Source: Brugia malayi (taxonomy: Eukaryota; Nematoda; Chromadorea; Rhabditida; Onchocercidae). From it: a DNA stretch of 64,000 nucleotides. The position numbers and the translations under genes were made by a program. Below the pieces are notes generated by a model. That model did no database searches and was not told the origin of the DNA. It worked only from the letters and a program-made list of their open reading frames with translations. The DNA lies in NCBI RefSeq assembly GCF_000002995.4, contig NW_025062477.1, positions 7,350,649 through 7,414,648 on the forward strand, read 5' to 3'. Of this stretch, positions 29,156-43,500 are shown piece after piece; the first letter of the stretch is position 1, and every line of letters starts with the position of its first letter.

Positions 29156-32100
29156 TCTGCTTTTTGACGAATTTCTGTAATTAAAATTGCTCATGTTTGG
29201 TTTGACTGCATTTCTCTTGCCTTGTCATATAAATCAGATATGTAAACATAGTGCTAATCGACATTTATGTCGTCAACAGGACCGTATAGTCATTTGATCA
29301 AAACAACAGGATTCATCTCGGCCATCATTGTGCTGCAAACTGGCAAGCATATTGTGATAAGGCAATTGAAAATGAAGGGGAAACAGCCAAAACATCATTT
29401 ATCATATGTGATAGGAATATTTAAAATATATTCCTTTGGAAATATCTGTTAAAGCGTTTGAACATACATGCAATTTCATATGAACATCTGTTCTCATAAC
29501 ATAATTCTTCAAGATTGGTCGTGCCTGAAAATGACTTTAAAAAAGAGAGAAAGAGTTTACTAAAATGAACTCATGAATCAAGCAAACTATTCGCTCAAAA
29601 ATTTTCCTTAGCTATTTAATCTTTTGAAAGTTATCATACGTTCATTAAACTGGAAATTTGTTTTGTTATGTTGACCAGTTATGACCAGCAATTCATCTTG
29701 CCTGAGGCTATATCTGTCGTAAATTCCTATCACTTTCTCTTCATTGTTATAGCCCACCACTATTTATAGCAAGAGGCAGTGTTATTTGCTTTGGTTTTTC
29801 AAAACAAGCATCTCTTATCAAAGACCCTAAGCATGTAATCACGAAGAAATCTTTATTTGTTCCCATATTATTTCTACTTTTCAGTAACGAAATACCGAAT
29901 ACGTCTTCCTTCTACATTTCCAATTTCCCGTGTTTTTTTTAATTGTTTCTATTTCATATTTTAATTCTTTTTTGATTTATATTTTCCACTTCATTGGTAC
30001 TTTTTAAAGTTATACTATAATGAAACATTGAAGCATTAAAAAAGAAAGAAAAAGATTAAATGGAGGTGATAGGAATAGTCTGCTTGTTGTAGCAATAGAA
30101 TTTTTCATTCAAATAAAAAAATTGATGGAAATCTTTTTAGCCGATGAACGGCTTATCAGTTAACGAAAATTCAAGTATTTACATATGATTCATCTCCTTC
30201 TTTCTTATACTTCAATAAAAGACCGTCTCTCCTAAAATATCGATAATTCCTAACTAAAAGACCCGTAGCAAAACATTTCAAGCACTTTGCAACAATATTG
30301 TGTGAAGCAATTGTTTACAGTAGTCAAATACTTCAAGCATCAGGTTCTTCATCCTTTTTTCCATTTTTATTGTTTATACCTTGTTTTGGTTGATCAGTTT
30401 AGCGCTTATGTTAAACATCTAAGCGATAAATAATGAAACATTTCTAAAAAAATTAATATTGAACTTCACCATCTTTAGCTTTTAGCTTATATGCTTCGCT
30501 TTTGATCTGTTATCGACGCTTGCGACGATTGCGCTTGGCAGAGAAAATACTTAAGGTGCTTTAAGTATACTACCTCTTTTGCTGTATATCTTCGAGAGTT
30601 TTTATCCTTGGCATATAAGAGAAAGTATTGTTGTTCAGAAAAAAATTGCTTCCACTCCGAGTATTTCTTGATCATTGCTGGCATATCATAATATTTACAT
30701 ATTTTAGCTTTTCTAACTGAGAAAGGTTCTTCAAGTTAAGTTATATATAATTATATTTATATACCCCATATGAGCGCAGAAACTTTCCTTGTTGGTTCCA
30801 CATGCTACTCTTTACTTATAACACAAAATTTTTTCCTTTCCTTGATGCGATTCCGAACCTGATCTGTTCTACATTCAGGCCTTAAAGAACATATTCAGTT
30901 GCAGACATACTTCTTACTGACTTTAATCAGTCATTCAAATTGTAATATGAAAAAAGGATTTCGAGATGTAGATGGGGAAATAAACGACCGAAATACTTCA
31001 GTAGAATTATACTCTTTATGACTTTTTTCAAATTTATAAGGATATATCAGTCCCTGATAGGTAGAAAAGAAATTAGAAGATAAAGAAAGATATGGATGAA
31101 CGATTAAAGGAAAATTAAAGGAAAATTCTTTTGCAGTCACGACCGGTCACGGCCATATGAAGTGTTTTACCTTTACTAAGACCGAGCAACATTTCTATAT
31201 TTGACTTTTCCCTTCCATTTCCTTGAATTTTCTGTGCGCATAATGTCCATGCCGAATATCTGGCTACTATTTATTTGCAAATTTTGAGCATTCATACTCT
31301 CCGTTTCAATTTTTTTTTTTCTTAAATGTAAATTTGAAATTTGAAATAGATGTAACACTTCGAGTTTCCAGTGAATTTGTCTAAAATACTTTGCATACAA
31401 TACATATATATATATAGGCATTCTTTTTTTTTGTTGTCCTTTCCAGGCCTCTTTTTTCTCCTGTCCTCCTAGCACATTATTGCAGGAAACATTCTTAAAA
31501 TACCCAATTATCTAACAACAATTCCTTAAGTATTTTAATCAAAAATTCATTTTTGGGCCACAGACTTAAGTTTCCATCGGACCCTTTAATAGCTCATATA
31601 TCATTCTATCTCTTGACCGAAAAAATCTGAATCATTTCCGGAAAAGAAAACTCCATCTATTATGGAAGAGGGATAAAATGGACTTAAATTGATAATCAGA
31701 AATTACAGAACAGATGAGAGATTATCAATGACTTGTTTATTTAGTACCAAAAGATAAACATAATACAGGAAGCAGAAAGCCTAGTTCCTATAACCAGCTT
31801 ACTTCTGTAGAGTTGTTAGGAATGCCAATCAAATAGAAAGCGTATGAAAACAATGAATGCAATAGCAGTACCGTATTCAATACAGTCATAGAATTGAAGT
31901 GCTACTCAACCACCTTTCTCTCTTCATTAATATCAAAAGTGAGGAATGAGTCATGTAAGATAAGGTTCAACTGTTAAATTAAAATTTGCAAATCATTTGT
32001 TACACTTTTTGAGCAGTATCTATAGATTATTAAATTTTTAAACTCACCCTTAGACCAGTTGGTTATTTCGACAAAAATGAGGGCGCAGTCTATGTGGTAT

Positions 32101-32606
32101 TTCAACTAATCTCTCTGATTAAGATCTTGGTACTGGAGTAAGTTTCATATGAATTTTCACTTTTTAAATTTTAGCCAACTCAAATTTAAAGTTTCTCTTA
32201 CTAAGCACGAAAGAACAACAATGACCAGTGAAATGTGACATTTACACTGTCACTCTCCCAAGCACTTTAGGTCATTTTATAAAACAAAGCTTCAAACTAA
32301 ATTTTATATCTCGAGATGAAATTTTGAAAACGGCGTCACAAAATCGCGAAGTATACCAGTCGACCAATTAGCACATTTGAAAATGCCCGCTCAGTGATTA
32401 GTGGTACGAGTGGTGGATATCCAGAGTTGGAGTCTTATACAACTCTTGAAAGTAATCGAGAAAATCGGAAATGGATACAACTGTGAGGGGAAGATAAGCA
32501 CTGAAAACTTTTCTACCCACTTTTGGTCGGTGTCAGTTCCGGTTTTTGCTTACGTGTATACTACGAAATAAGAAAAAACAGAAAATTTGTAGGTCACACG
32601 ACAAAT
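29156..32606. other. 3.4 kb with no recognised gene
   Basis: Small open frames occur (29267-29452 plus, 30487-30684 minus, 31176-31475 minus) but none has family features, a signal peptide or convincing splice partners. Short TA runs lie near 30742-30762 and 31401-31416. The last few hundred bases are upstream of the amidase gene. Confidence 0.45.
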
Positions 32607-35600
32607 ATGTTAGTAACCGTCATGAAGACATTAATGCCATTATTCACTGTAATGTCAAGAATATATTTCACTCTTGTTTCTTGCTTTTTCACTTTCATCT
32701 ATCATTTTTTGTCAAGAAAAGTGATCAGTGCTCCACGAGATAAACTACTCACAATTAGTGCCACGCAAGCTGCGCAAATGATTCGAAATCGAAAGGTAAC
32801 AGAAATTTGAAATAGTTGAGCATTATTATTATTATTATTAACCATATATTCTTTGTAAAACATCACATATAGATAGACCCCAGTTATTAAAATGTAATAA
32901 TTAACTAGGTATGTCTGCATGTGCCATTACCTATTCTAATACTTTTGTCCATGATTGTGGTGTTGGTTCGTGATTGATTTAACATGGTAATCTAATTTTC
33001 TCATAAAAAACTAAATGAATTTGAAAAAAAATTTTCGCAATGAATAAGTACGGCACAATATGTTAAGCCTTACTTTAGTTCATGGTTATGTAAATTTCAG
33101 AATTACGAAATGTTTTTAATCTTTATATTGAGCAAAGATTAAGATTCTGTAGAAATGAACATATATAATATGCAAAACAATTAAAGTTTTTAATTACGGT
33201 ACGATTTTGCAAGGCGAAATTAAATATTGCTGTATTTAGATAACGAGCTTCAGCCTGGTTGAAGCTTATATTAAGCGTATCAAAGAAGTGAACGGGACAA
33301 TTAATGCGGTTGTTCAGATGAACTTTGAAGATGCATTAATAAAGGCTCAAGAGATTGATGAAATGTTGGGGAACCTTGACACTGATAGCGAGGACTTCAA
33401 AAGTGTACATTTCCATGTTACTTCTTTTATTAGTCTTCATAATGCTGCTAAAATTAATTTTTTCCCATCTAAGAATATTCGCAAGATGAAGTTGTATAAA
33501 TAGGAAAAAATTTAGATAAATAGCGATTGTTTTCAGCTTGCTGTAAGGAAGCCATTGCTTGGTGTACCGTTTACTTTGAAGGATTCCATTGAGGTGGATG
33601 GTTTGTACTGCACTGTTGGAATATCATATCGGAAAAAGTCTGTAAGTAACAAAGATGCCATCGTTGTGCAAAGGTTCTTTCACTTTAATAATTAGTTCGA
33701 ATCCTTCTTTACACTTAGTTTTCAGTAATTCAGCATACATAATTTTTAGTTAAACAATCATAACTAAGAGTAATGTGGCATCACTTCAGTCATCTTATAT
33801 ATTTTTCCACTTAATTTTATTATTGCATTTTAAACTTCTTCTACTCTTCTTTGTAGGATGAAAGATGCCGGTGCAGTCCTTCTTGCGGTGACTAATGTTC
33901 CAGAAGTATGCATGTGGTGGGAATCAGTGAATGTTGTCTATGGTCGTACCCGAAACCCGTATGATAGTAGACGAATATCTGGCGGTAGTAGTGGTGGAGA
34001 AGCTGCATTAATTTCTGCTGCAGGTTCAGTAATCGGTATTGGTAGTGATATTGCTGGCTCAATTCGTATGCCTTGTTATTTTAATGGAATTTTCGGTCTC
34101 AAACCTACTCCGGGCATGTTTTCATTTTTGGCTTTATTTTGTGATTCTTTTTTTTTAATTCTTTAAAAATCTTTTTTAATAAAAGTTAATAATTCGTAGC
34201 GAAAATAATAAATAATTAAATTTCATTTGCATTTTATTTTGTAATGTTGTAATTGAAATGCTTTACAATATCAAGCTACCTAGCCTTTTGTTCAATTATG
34301 CATTCAGTTGTGGAAAACTTCAAATCTTTTTCTAATTAATAATAATTCTTAACTAAAACAATAATTAAAATTCATTTACGTTTTTCGCAATTCTGAAATG
34401 TTTCAGTCGTGTTTAGGTTTGGTACCACTGGAAGGACATTTGCCACTCCTGAATGGATATCGTACAGAAAAGATGCTGTTAATTGGTCCTATGTGCCGTT
34501 ACGCGGAAGATTTGTCTATCTTATTGAGGGTCTGTTCTACACATCTTGCTGACTTTTTCTCATGATTTTTGTCTTTCGTGTTTCAGAATTTTCTTGGTAT
34601 TTTAATGATTTAAAATATAGGTTTTCGCGGGAAGTGAAGGCACGAATTTATTACAAATGGATGCTCCGTTTAATATGAAAAAAATGCACATTTTCTATAT
34701 GGAAGGCCTGAAGACACCTCTGGTGCAAGATGTGAATGGAGAAGCTTTGCAGGCACTGAAGAAAGAAAGTAGTTTTAATAATTGGATTTGGAAACATTTA
34801 CTTCTTATGAACTAAAATTTACACACCTACAAAATTAGTTCTAGAAAAATGAAGGATGAACTATTATTATAGTGATACAATACGACATGAGGTCGATGAA
34901 GAATGTACAATGTAATATAGCATATGCTGTCTGATTTTGATCGAATTAAATGAAAATAGTGCATGTAGTTAATGTGGATGTAGATGTTTTAATTTAATTT
35001 TTTCCTAATTGCTTTTTTTTTTAGTTTTAGCTTTCCTTTTCTTCTTTTCGCATAATGCTCTTTAAATAGAAGGATAAGGAAATGGCGTTTTATAACGTGA
35101 CCGAATATCTGAAAACTTTGGTAATGTAAGTGAACAATGCATTTATAAAATTGGAGCTTTTATTCTAGGCAGTTCGCTATTTTGAAATTAAATATGATCT
35201 ATGTGCTGTTCGTATAGACCCACCACTTGTTCATTACGCTCTTGAATTTTTCCTAACAAGTATGGATGTTGCAGATGCTCCGAAATTTGCGATGCATATG
35301 ACCGATTTGAAGGCAAGTCTTATTTTTCGTCTTATCTTGTTCTCTAATTACTTAATTAATTACTTACTGTTGTTGTTTATTACTTAATTACGTATTACTT
35401 AATATTACTTAATTACGTATTACTTAATTATTACTTAATTATTACGTATTACTTAATTACGTATTACTTTATTACTTAATCCGTAATTACTTCGCTCTTC
35501 CTTTTACTGTTGTTGTTTATTCTTAAATCGTGCCATATATATCTTGCATTAGACTGAATTGTAGTTTTCATTTTCCAAGTAAAAAAATGAAAGGATTTGA

Positions 35601-36272
35601 ATTTCTAATTGATAATGAGCAAATCAATATATATTTTTTTTCTTTCTTTCTTTTTTGCTTTTTTTGAATTTGTCTCATTTCTAGATGAATATAAATTGTT
35701 TTGTTGAATTATTCAAGTGGCTAATGGGCAAATCAATGCATACATTGCCAGCTATTATTACTGGAATTATGGACGAGCATTTTGCACCATTCAATGAGGA
35801 ACAAAAACAAAAGGTGTGTCAGTTTAATTTGTGATTACTGCTGGTCATTGGAAAAGTTCTTGGAAACTTATATTACAATTTGCTAACATAAAGCGTAATA
35901 GTTGTATGAATCATTTTAAGTGTAAATTATTTTTGTTTTCAAAATAGCTCTTTTCAGTTAAGGAATCAACGAGATCGGTTAAGCCGGGAAGTTGAAGAAC
36001 TTTTATCAGATAATGGTATCTTACTGTTCCCTTCGTTTCCAACTGCGGCACCTTATCATCATCAGCCCCTTTTTACTCCATTAAATTTCGCTTACACTGC
36101 TCTTTGGAATACATTGGCCCTGCCAGTTGTGCAGTGTCCAGTGGGTTTGAACACTCATAATATTCCGCTTGGTATACAAGTTATTGGTGCACCAGGATCT
36201 GATTCTTTGTTGGCAATAGTGGCTCAAGATTTGGAGAAAGGATTTGGTGGCTGGAAACCTTTAAATACATAA
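32607..36272 (+). CDS. FAAH2: Fatty-acid amide hydrolase 2-like amidase
   Basis: Amidase-signature serine hydrolase of the FAAH2 type, which cleaves N-acylethanolamines and related lipid amides at membranes. Exons 32607-32795, 33240-33404, 33537-33673, 33857-34113, 34417-34529, 34621-about 34764, 35169-35312, 35685-35813 and 35958-36272 give 530 residues, close to human FAAH2. An N-terminal membrane segment (IYFTLVSCFFTFIYHFL) follows the start. The Ser-Ser-Lys triad is present: Lys in GVPFTLKDS (about 133), the cis-Ser in ISGGSSGGEAAL (about 208) and the nucleophile in GSDIAGSIRMP (about 232). The oxyanion loop has Ala where FAAH enzymes have Gly. Other matches are VTNVPEVCMWWES, IGPMCRYAEDL, LFPSFPTAAP, LPVVQCPVGLN and GFGGWKP. 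Two introns need GC donors (34114 and 35313). The donor of the sixth exon is unresolved: frame requires an end after LKK at about 34764, where no GT lies. Confidence 0.93.
35340..35521. repeat. AT-rich tandem repeat in amidase intron
   Basis: Irregular array of units related to ATTACTTAATTACGT between about 35345 and 35490, in the intron before the eighth amidase exon. An 18-base sequence, TTACTGTTGTTGTTTATT, occurs at both ends (35364-35381 and 35504-35521), so a segment of about 140 bases containing the array is bounded by direct repeats. Confidence 0.65.
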
Positions 36273-37569
36273 TATATTCTGCTACGTAGTTTTATCAGTG
36301 TGATAGGGAAAAATAAATTTTGAAAGATATCTTCGCATAAAGTAATTTTTAATTTAAGTTCGTCTATGTTGAGCTCATTTCGTACTATTTTGTAGTCACT
36401 ATTTCATTGGTTGGTTTTCTCTCATTGTCAAACATGATCGCCCAAAAAGAAAGACACAGTACCTTTTTCTGTGAAGTGAAGATTTTTAAATTAATTAAAA
36501 GCCTGTTACTTTCGTTACACTTTATCAATGTATTGTGATTTCGTTAATCTTTTTGTCATCCCCTCTGTTGTAGATCTTTCCTTCCTACTAGTAGTGTTAT
36601 TAGTGTTATTTATGAATATTCAGTTTTGTTCTCTTGACCTTCTCTGACATACTGAAAAAAACTGGTGAACTAGACTTTGGGATTGTTATTATTTTATTGA
36701 CGGCATTATATATATATCTTCATTAGTAATATTCTGTAATGCATTATGTTTTTTTTTTTTTTTTCCCACAGTTTTATGTATCTAATAGCATTTAGAATTC
36801 CATGCTTGCTTTGCCATGAAATTGATTGCGGTTATTAAAAAATGGTGTTGAAGTACAGAATATTTGTACTTGCTGGTTTATTTGAAAAATTCACTTGCTT
36901 CATGTGATTCTCTTTATTACGTCTCTGTATTTTGTATCTCTTTGTTGGTTGCATATGATAGTGCAAATAAAATACCTCTTATTATGAATGTTCTTCTTCA
37001 TCTTGCTGTTTAAACTGTACAGCAGTCACTTTCTTGCTTTCCCTATCAATTTAATGATTCCGTGATGAAGTTTAACAAAATTTTGAGTTCTGAATTTTAG
37101 TTTGGCTTAGCATTTCTAGTAGCCATCTTTTTTCAAAGTTCTTTATAATGTACAAACTATAGCACTGGAACAGAGATTCTGCATATGAAATCATTCTGCA
37201 CGTACATCTTTCTTAAAAGTGACAAAAGTGAATGCAGAATTATGCCTAAGCTATAGGAAATAAACTTAGGTATCGTCCACTAATGAGGGCGTTGTTGGCT
37301 AACTTCTCGATATTGGACGTGGGACTATTGTCCTGCACTATATTTCGTTTCATTAGTTCCTTTTTTTTGTTGGAGTTTTACTGCTTCTAAATTTTGGTTA
37401 ACATCAGGTTTCATAGTAGTAGGGTTATTTACATTATTTTTTTTAAAGATTAATGTTTTATGTAGTGTCTTTTTGTATGTGCATTGAGAAGTACTTTTTT
37501 TATAAGGAAATTTTATGATTACTTCTAGTTAATTGCTGGAATGGAGTCAAAACTTGATGGATCATAGTA
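36273..37569. other. Intergenic between the amidase and ANKFY1
   Basis: No gene recognised. A polyadenylation signal AATAAA lies at about 36312, 40 bases after the amidase stop. A T-run lies at 36750-36764. The end of the stretch is the ANKFY1 5' region. Confidence 0.5.
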
Positions 37570-40500
37570 ATGACGAATTTTGAATTCCTTCAAGCAGAGC
37601 ATGTTAAATTGCTGCAGAATCATGCCGATTTGCAGAAACGTTATGATATGTTGGCTGCAGCTGTAGGGTTCAGTAACATTTCTGTTGGTGATGCTTCAAA
37701 ACTTTCGTTCGTGAAAAAGTTTGTGACAAAAATTACTGAAATATATGACAACGATTTGTATAGGTTCTGATTTTGTCTTGCAATTCATTTGTTTTTCTTT
37801 CTCAACAAAAAAATAAATGTTTTTTTTAAAAAAAAATATTTAAAAAAAATAAATATTTTTTAGATAATTTAATAGATTAATCATTATCTACTCAGTGAAT
37901 ATTTGACTAATTTTTTTCCACTCATTATTGGTTGAAATTAAAATTATTCCAAAGTTTACATAAACTTCTCTTGTAGCGATATAACAATTTACTGCGATGG
38001 ACATCAGTTTCGAGGTCATCGGTTAGTGATTGCAACAAGAACAGATTATTGGGATGATCTTTCGAGACTTGATCGCATTGAATTTAAAGGTCATAATTGT
38101 TATGTGTTTTGTTATGTGTACTCTTCTAAGTTGATGCAGAATTTTTTTCTTATACTGTTACAGTTTAAAAACTTACCTAGAATCACTTAAAATCTAGTTA
38201 TATTGTTATGTTAGTCAAATTTTTTCTGTAGTATCTATCTTGGAAATACATCATTTTATGTGTTTTTATTTGCAGATATTACTTATAATACAGGCTGTGC
38301 TGTATTAAAATGGATGTACACGGATCACGTAGACGGTCTGTTGGGAAGTCGTTGTTTAATGGAAATATTGGTAGCAGCGGTTAAGTATCGCTTTTTAGAT
38401 TTACAGATAAGGTTATTTTGAAAAATTTAAAGTCATTTTTATGAATGTTTTTCAGCAGTTGTTATAAATCATCTCAGGTTTGAGTATTTTCAGAGTTGAA
38501 CTGGTATTTTTGTTGAAGTAGTAATGAATTAGTCGTAAGAAAGGATTGATATTCAGGTAATTCTTGTTAAAATGCTAATTTCAGATGTGAACTGCTTCTG
38601 CTAGATCGGATTGATTGCGATAGTTGTTTGATGTTGTATGATATTGCAACCAAAAATGACTTAGTGCAGTTAAAAGATAACTGCGAAAAAATGATTAAGG
38701 CTAAATGGAATGAATTCAGTGCTGATGATTTTACCAATGTATCTGCTTCATTATTGTACGGTCTTATCAAAAGGTTGGCGAAGAGATTCGTTTTTGTTGT
38801 TTCTTGTTAATAATTTTCATGAATCATCAGTTTTTCTCCGTTTTCATTGTTGATATCTTTTTTCAGTAGTTAATAAGAAGTGACTCGTTAAGTTTGTTTA
38901 TCTCATTTTGCTGTAACGTATATTAAATTTTTACCGAACTCAGTATAACACTTGGTAAACTAAGTTATAATAGCAAAACGTTACGGAATTACTTGTTTTA
39001 CCCAACTTGAATACTTTACCAATAAGCTTATTGTAAATAGTAAAATATTGGAATGGACTTTGCTTCTTCAGGTCATCAAAGCAGAAATATTAGTAACAAA
39101 TTTCAGCTATTCTGAACATGTATTGCATTCAATTATTCGTTTGAAGCGTAGTGATATTTTACTTCTTTTTTTTATTGAAAATTTCCAGGAAGTAAGTTAT
39201 TATTTTCTTTCCCTTTAATACTGACAATTTAACCAGCGAGTGATTAGACGGCCAGTCCCTTATCTTTTACATGGATCCATGAAAACATGGATCAGCAATG
39301 AATACTTGGAAATTTTCTAGTCACTTTGTGTTTCCATCAAAAGTTAAGTAAAATAAACGAACTAACTTCCAACATTTAATTTTTTATTAGATAATAAATT
39401 TGATAAATATAATTTTGATACTCTCATTTTATTTATTCTAGACGATAACTTTGTAGTTTTCCAACACTTTATTTTTTCACAAAATTTTTTCTTGTTTAAA
39501 ACACAAATGTTTAAGTTGCCTAAACTGTGCAATGAAGAAGTCAGTGGTACTTTTCCTCTGGAATTGGCATTGGAATCTGATCAGATAGAAATTGCAACAT
39601 CTTTGGTTAATCATCATGCGGATGTGAATTCCATCGATAATAATGGTAAAACGCTGTTGATGAGGATGCTAGTGAAAAGTGAGTTCTCCTACTGAAAAAA
39701 TAATTTATGTTTATGGTAATTATTGAACAATTGTTACCTTCCTGATGGCCATAATCATAATTGATCCATTAAAATTGTTTTTCATTAAAGCTCAAGACTG
39801 TTATGAGACTGTTATGGTTTTGAGAATCTGACCTCTTTTGTTCTTTTATAGCGCTTTCTTCTCTTTGTACTTCTATTACTGTTCTTTCTATTCACAAAAA
39901 AAAGAAAAAGAAAAAAGAGTACAGAAGCCTTATATCGCACGGTGATTGCATTAGTAGCTTTTAGCATTATAGGATGGTGGATTATTTTTTTTAGATTACA
40001 TTTTTATGATCATTTAATAACAAAAAATTGGACAAGTAATTATTAAAGAAGGTATCTTAATATAGGACTGAAGAGTAAGCTTGATTTTCTGTCTCTTAAT
40101 ATTTTTTCTGCTTTCAGATAAGGTTAATGCATTGATTTTCTTAATTCAAAACGGAGCCAATTTTGGTCAAAAAGTTGATATAACCGGAGAAAATTTATTG
40201 CATATTGCTGCATCAACAAAATGTTCGTATGAATTAATTGAATGGCTATCTTCTAATTTAAATCATTTCGATATCAATGATGTTGACAACGACTCAAAGT
40301 AAGTATCTAAATTCACAATGAGCAATGATGCTGGTAGTACACAGTTTGAAATGAAAGTGAGTCCTAAATGAAAAAAGTACGTAACACATATGGTTTTCTT
40401 AGAAGATAGAGAAAGTCCTAGTAAATGTTAGCTCGATTTAAAATTAAGAAAAATTCGCAAAATTTTCGAAATCTGTGAAAGCTTTTTTTTAAATTTTACT

Positions 40501-43500
40501 ACTTTTTTTTTTTTTTTTTTTGAGGACTCCATTTATAAAAGCTGTTGATTCGGAAAATATAGAAATTATTGAATTACTTTTACAAAAATCTGCGGTTGAT
40601 ATAAATAAAATGGATCGAAAGGGATGCTCTCCAATATCATCTGCGCTCTTCAAAATTAGAAACATGGCATTAGCGGAATTAATTGCAAAAGCAGGAACTG
40701 ACTTAAACATTCTTTATAAAGGTTACTATAATAGCATCACGACATTTTTCATATTATTAGTCTTCGTATTCTTGTTTAATTTTAAAATGGTTCCTAATTA
40801 GTTCCATTTGATTAAAAGTGATAAAGGCTAGTTCCTTATCACACTTCATTCATTCTTGTAATTTAAAAAGTTTTTTTGTACACAAAACATGGGTAGGACA
40901 CTCAGTAGATTTTTCATCATTTAAAAACTGAAATGCAATTAACTCAAATTAATTTAAATTTAAAATTTGAGCTTTTAATTTGGTTAGGGAATGTCGATGA
41001 GCATTTGGAGACAAATCACACAATGGTGGAAGTTAGACTGTTGTTTTGTTATATCCTTCAAAATAATAAGTTTTTGACAAACTTGGTTAATAAAAGGGTT
41101 AAGATATAACATTCTGGCAAACACTGAGAATCTTTTTTAATTGTGCAGAAACACTAAAATTTATATCAGATTTTATTTTTGAAAGCTTATCTTTATAGGT
41201 GTTTTTATGATTCATCATGCGGTTTATACAAGTAATTTGGATGCAGTACAATTCTTGTGCAGGCATAAAGTCGATGTGAATAAAAGAACAGCAGAGGTGC
41301 ATATTTGTTTTGAAAATCTTTATATTACATCTGCGTGAATTGTAAATAAGAAGTGTCTTTTTCATTACTTACTATTTAGTTAAAATTTAAAATCACTTCA
41401 GCTTAATGTTTAGGGTATGCTACCACTGCAAATTGTAATAGATTCTGAAAATATCAATTTGGATCTTATCCGAATACTTATGCGTTCTGCTGCAAATATC
41501 TCTCTGAAAATTTCGGGCTCTCATGAAACTTTGCTTCATCACATTATCGGTAGTGAAAATGACAGTGAAATTTTAGAAGTCTGTATCGAAAATAATATCT
41601 GTAATGGTTTGTTTTGTTATTTTTAGATATTATATTATCACAGTTTGCTTACTCTGATAATATTAGAATAGATTGATACTATGAACTTCTTTATGATCCT
41701 GCATAATCGTGTTCTGTGTCTTGTTCTACTGGTTCTTCCATTAGGAGAATTGCCGTATGGATGATTAGGTAGCCTTCGTGATCCGTGTGATTTTAGAAGA
41801 TATTTTCACAATCGTGGACACAAACGGTCATACGCCTATTGCAAAAGCAGTCTTCAGTGGTAAGTTCCAAAGTGCTGAGCTTCTGATAAAAGCTGGAGCT
41901 AACGTAAATGAAAAGGATCCGGAAGGAGTATCTCTTCTGATGCGAACTATCAATAGCAAATTGGATGATGCTGCGGTATTTCTGTTGGATCACGGTACGG
42001 ACATTTCAGGATGGTAAAAACTCTTTTTCTTCTTCTGGAACTTTCAGATTTTGATCAAAGTTTAATACTAATAAAATTCCTGTCCTATTTATTATTAATT
42101 CAAAAATTCTTTAGAAATGTCAGTATTCCTATCAAAATTTTTTATAGCATTTCCGATAAAGACTGTTTTTCTTTGGCGATAGAGTTTTCGCTCCTCAAAA
42201 CAATTCGTCGTCTTTGCGCTTTTGCCAGGGAGGGCGAAAAGTATATAAATGCTTCATTATTATGGGAAGCTTTGCAACAAGGTTGGCTGTTAAATAATAA
42301 ATAATGACTGAAATATTTCAACTTTTCTTAAACATCGAAATATAGTATTTGGAGACTGCATAACTAAATTCAGGTTCATTTGAAATCGCAAAAATTTTAA
42401 CCGAGAGTGGATGCCATTTGAACGGTTGTTTTTACAATGAAAATCAAAAATTTCATCAAACATTGCTGCACAAAGCGATTGGCTTGAAGTTACGTGACGC
42501 TGCCATTTTCTTAATTGATGCGTGAGACAACTTTTTTTTACTTTTACTTCTCAAGTTATTTCATTCATTTTATGGTTTCTTTAAGAGTTGAGAATCTGTT
42601 GTTGTTTGAAAATTCCTTACCATTACTATCTACTCATTCATTACAGAACGGCTATCAATATGATGCAGTTGTTTGTGAGATATGTCTTACACAACAATTG
42701 TTCAGTTCAACCTGCTTGATTAGTAAAATACTGGTGACTTGCACTGCATAGTCTTGACCTGCCAGTGCAGCACAGTTTTCTTAACCTCTTTGAGGTTTCT
42801 GAAATTTTCGATGTCTAGATTGTTTTGTCGGTATCTAAATTTACAATAAATGTAAATTAAATTGTTATAGTGGATGTGATATTGATATCTCAGAACAATG
42901 GCAGATTAATGGAGAGAAGCCTGGCAGAGATACTCCGCTGCTTGCTTGCATTCGTTCAGACTTTAATGATGTTGCAATGTATTTAATTAAACGAGGAGCT
43001 AGGCTGGACAGGAAGGTAATAGTTATTGTAGCGTCCTGTTTCTGCTTGTTTCAAAATTTTCGAAATGAATTTTCTTTAAATTTAGGATGCTGAAGGACGT
43101 TCGGCTGTACATTTATCGATCTATAAAAAGAATATAGCAATTCTCATTGAACTATTAAATAAATGCAATCCTGATTTGCTTCTGGATACGGATTGCTCTG
43201 GAAATACACCCCTTGATGTAGCAATCGAAACACACAATTATTTAGCCGCTGAGACTCTTATCAAAAAAGCACCGAAATTAATCACTCAGGTATTAGATTC
43301 AGTGTATATCACGATTTAAGTGTGTAGAATTAAAAATATAGTGAAAAAGGGAATTCAGATTTAGATATCAAATTTTAGTGTTGTAAATTTGCAGGTGGAT
43401 GAGAATGGCGAGATGTTACTGCACAAAACAGTGAGAGCAATTGACTTGGAATCGGTGCTTTTCTTAATAAGTGCGAATTTTGATGTCAATGCTTGCACAG

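Noticed and set aside
31176..31475. 99-codon minus-strand open frame
   Set aside because: Lys-rich translation of A-rich sequence, interrupted by simple repeats, no recognisable domain.
33690..33705. tRNA B-box-like GTTCGAATCC
   Set aside because: It is in an amidase intron, with no A-box at the right distance and no cloverleaf stems.
35340..35500. Repeat array considered as CRISPR-like
   Set aside because: Units are irregular, AT-only and adjacent without unique spacers; it lies in an intron of an animal gene.
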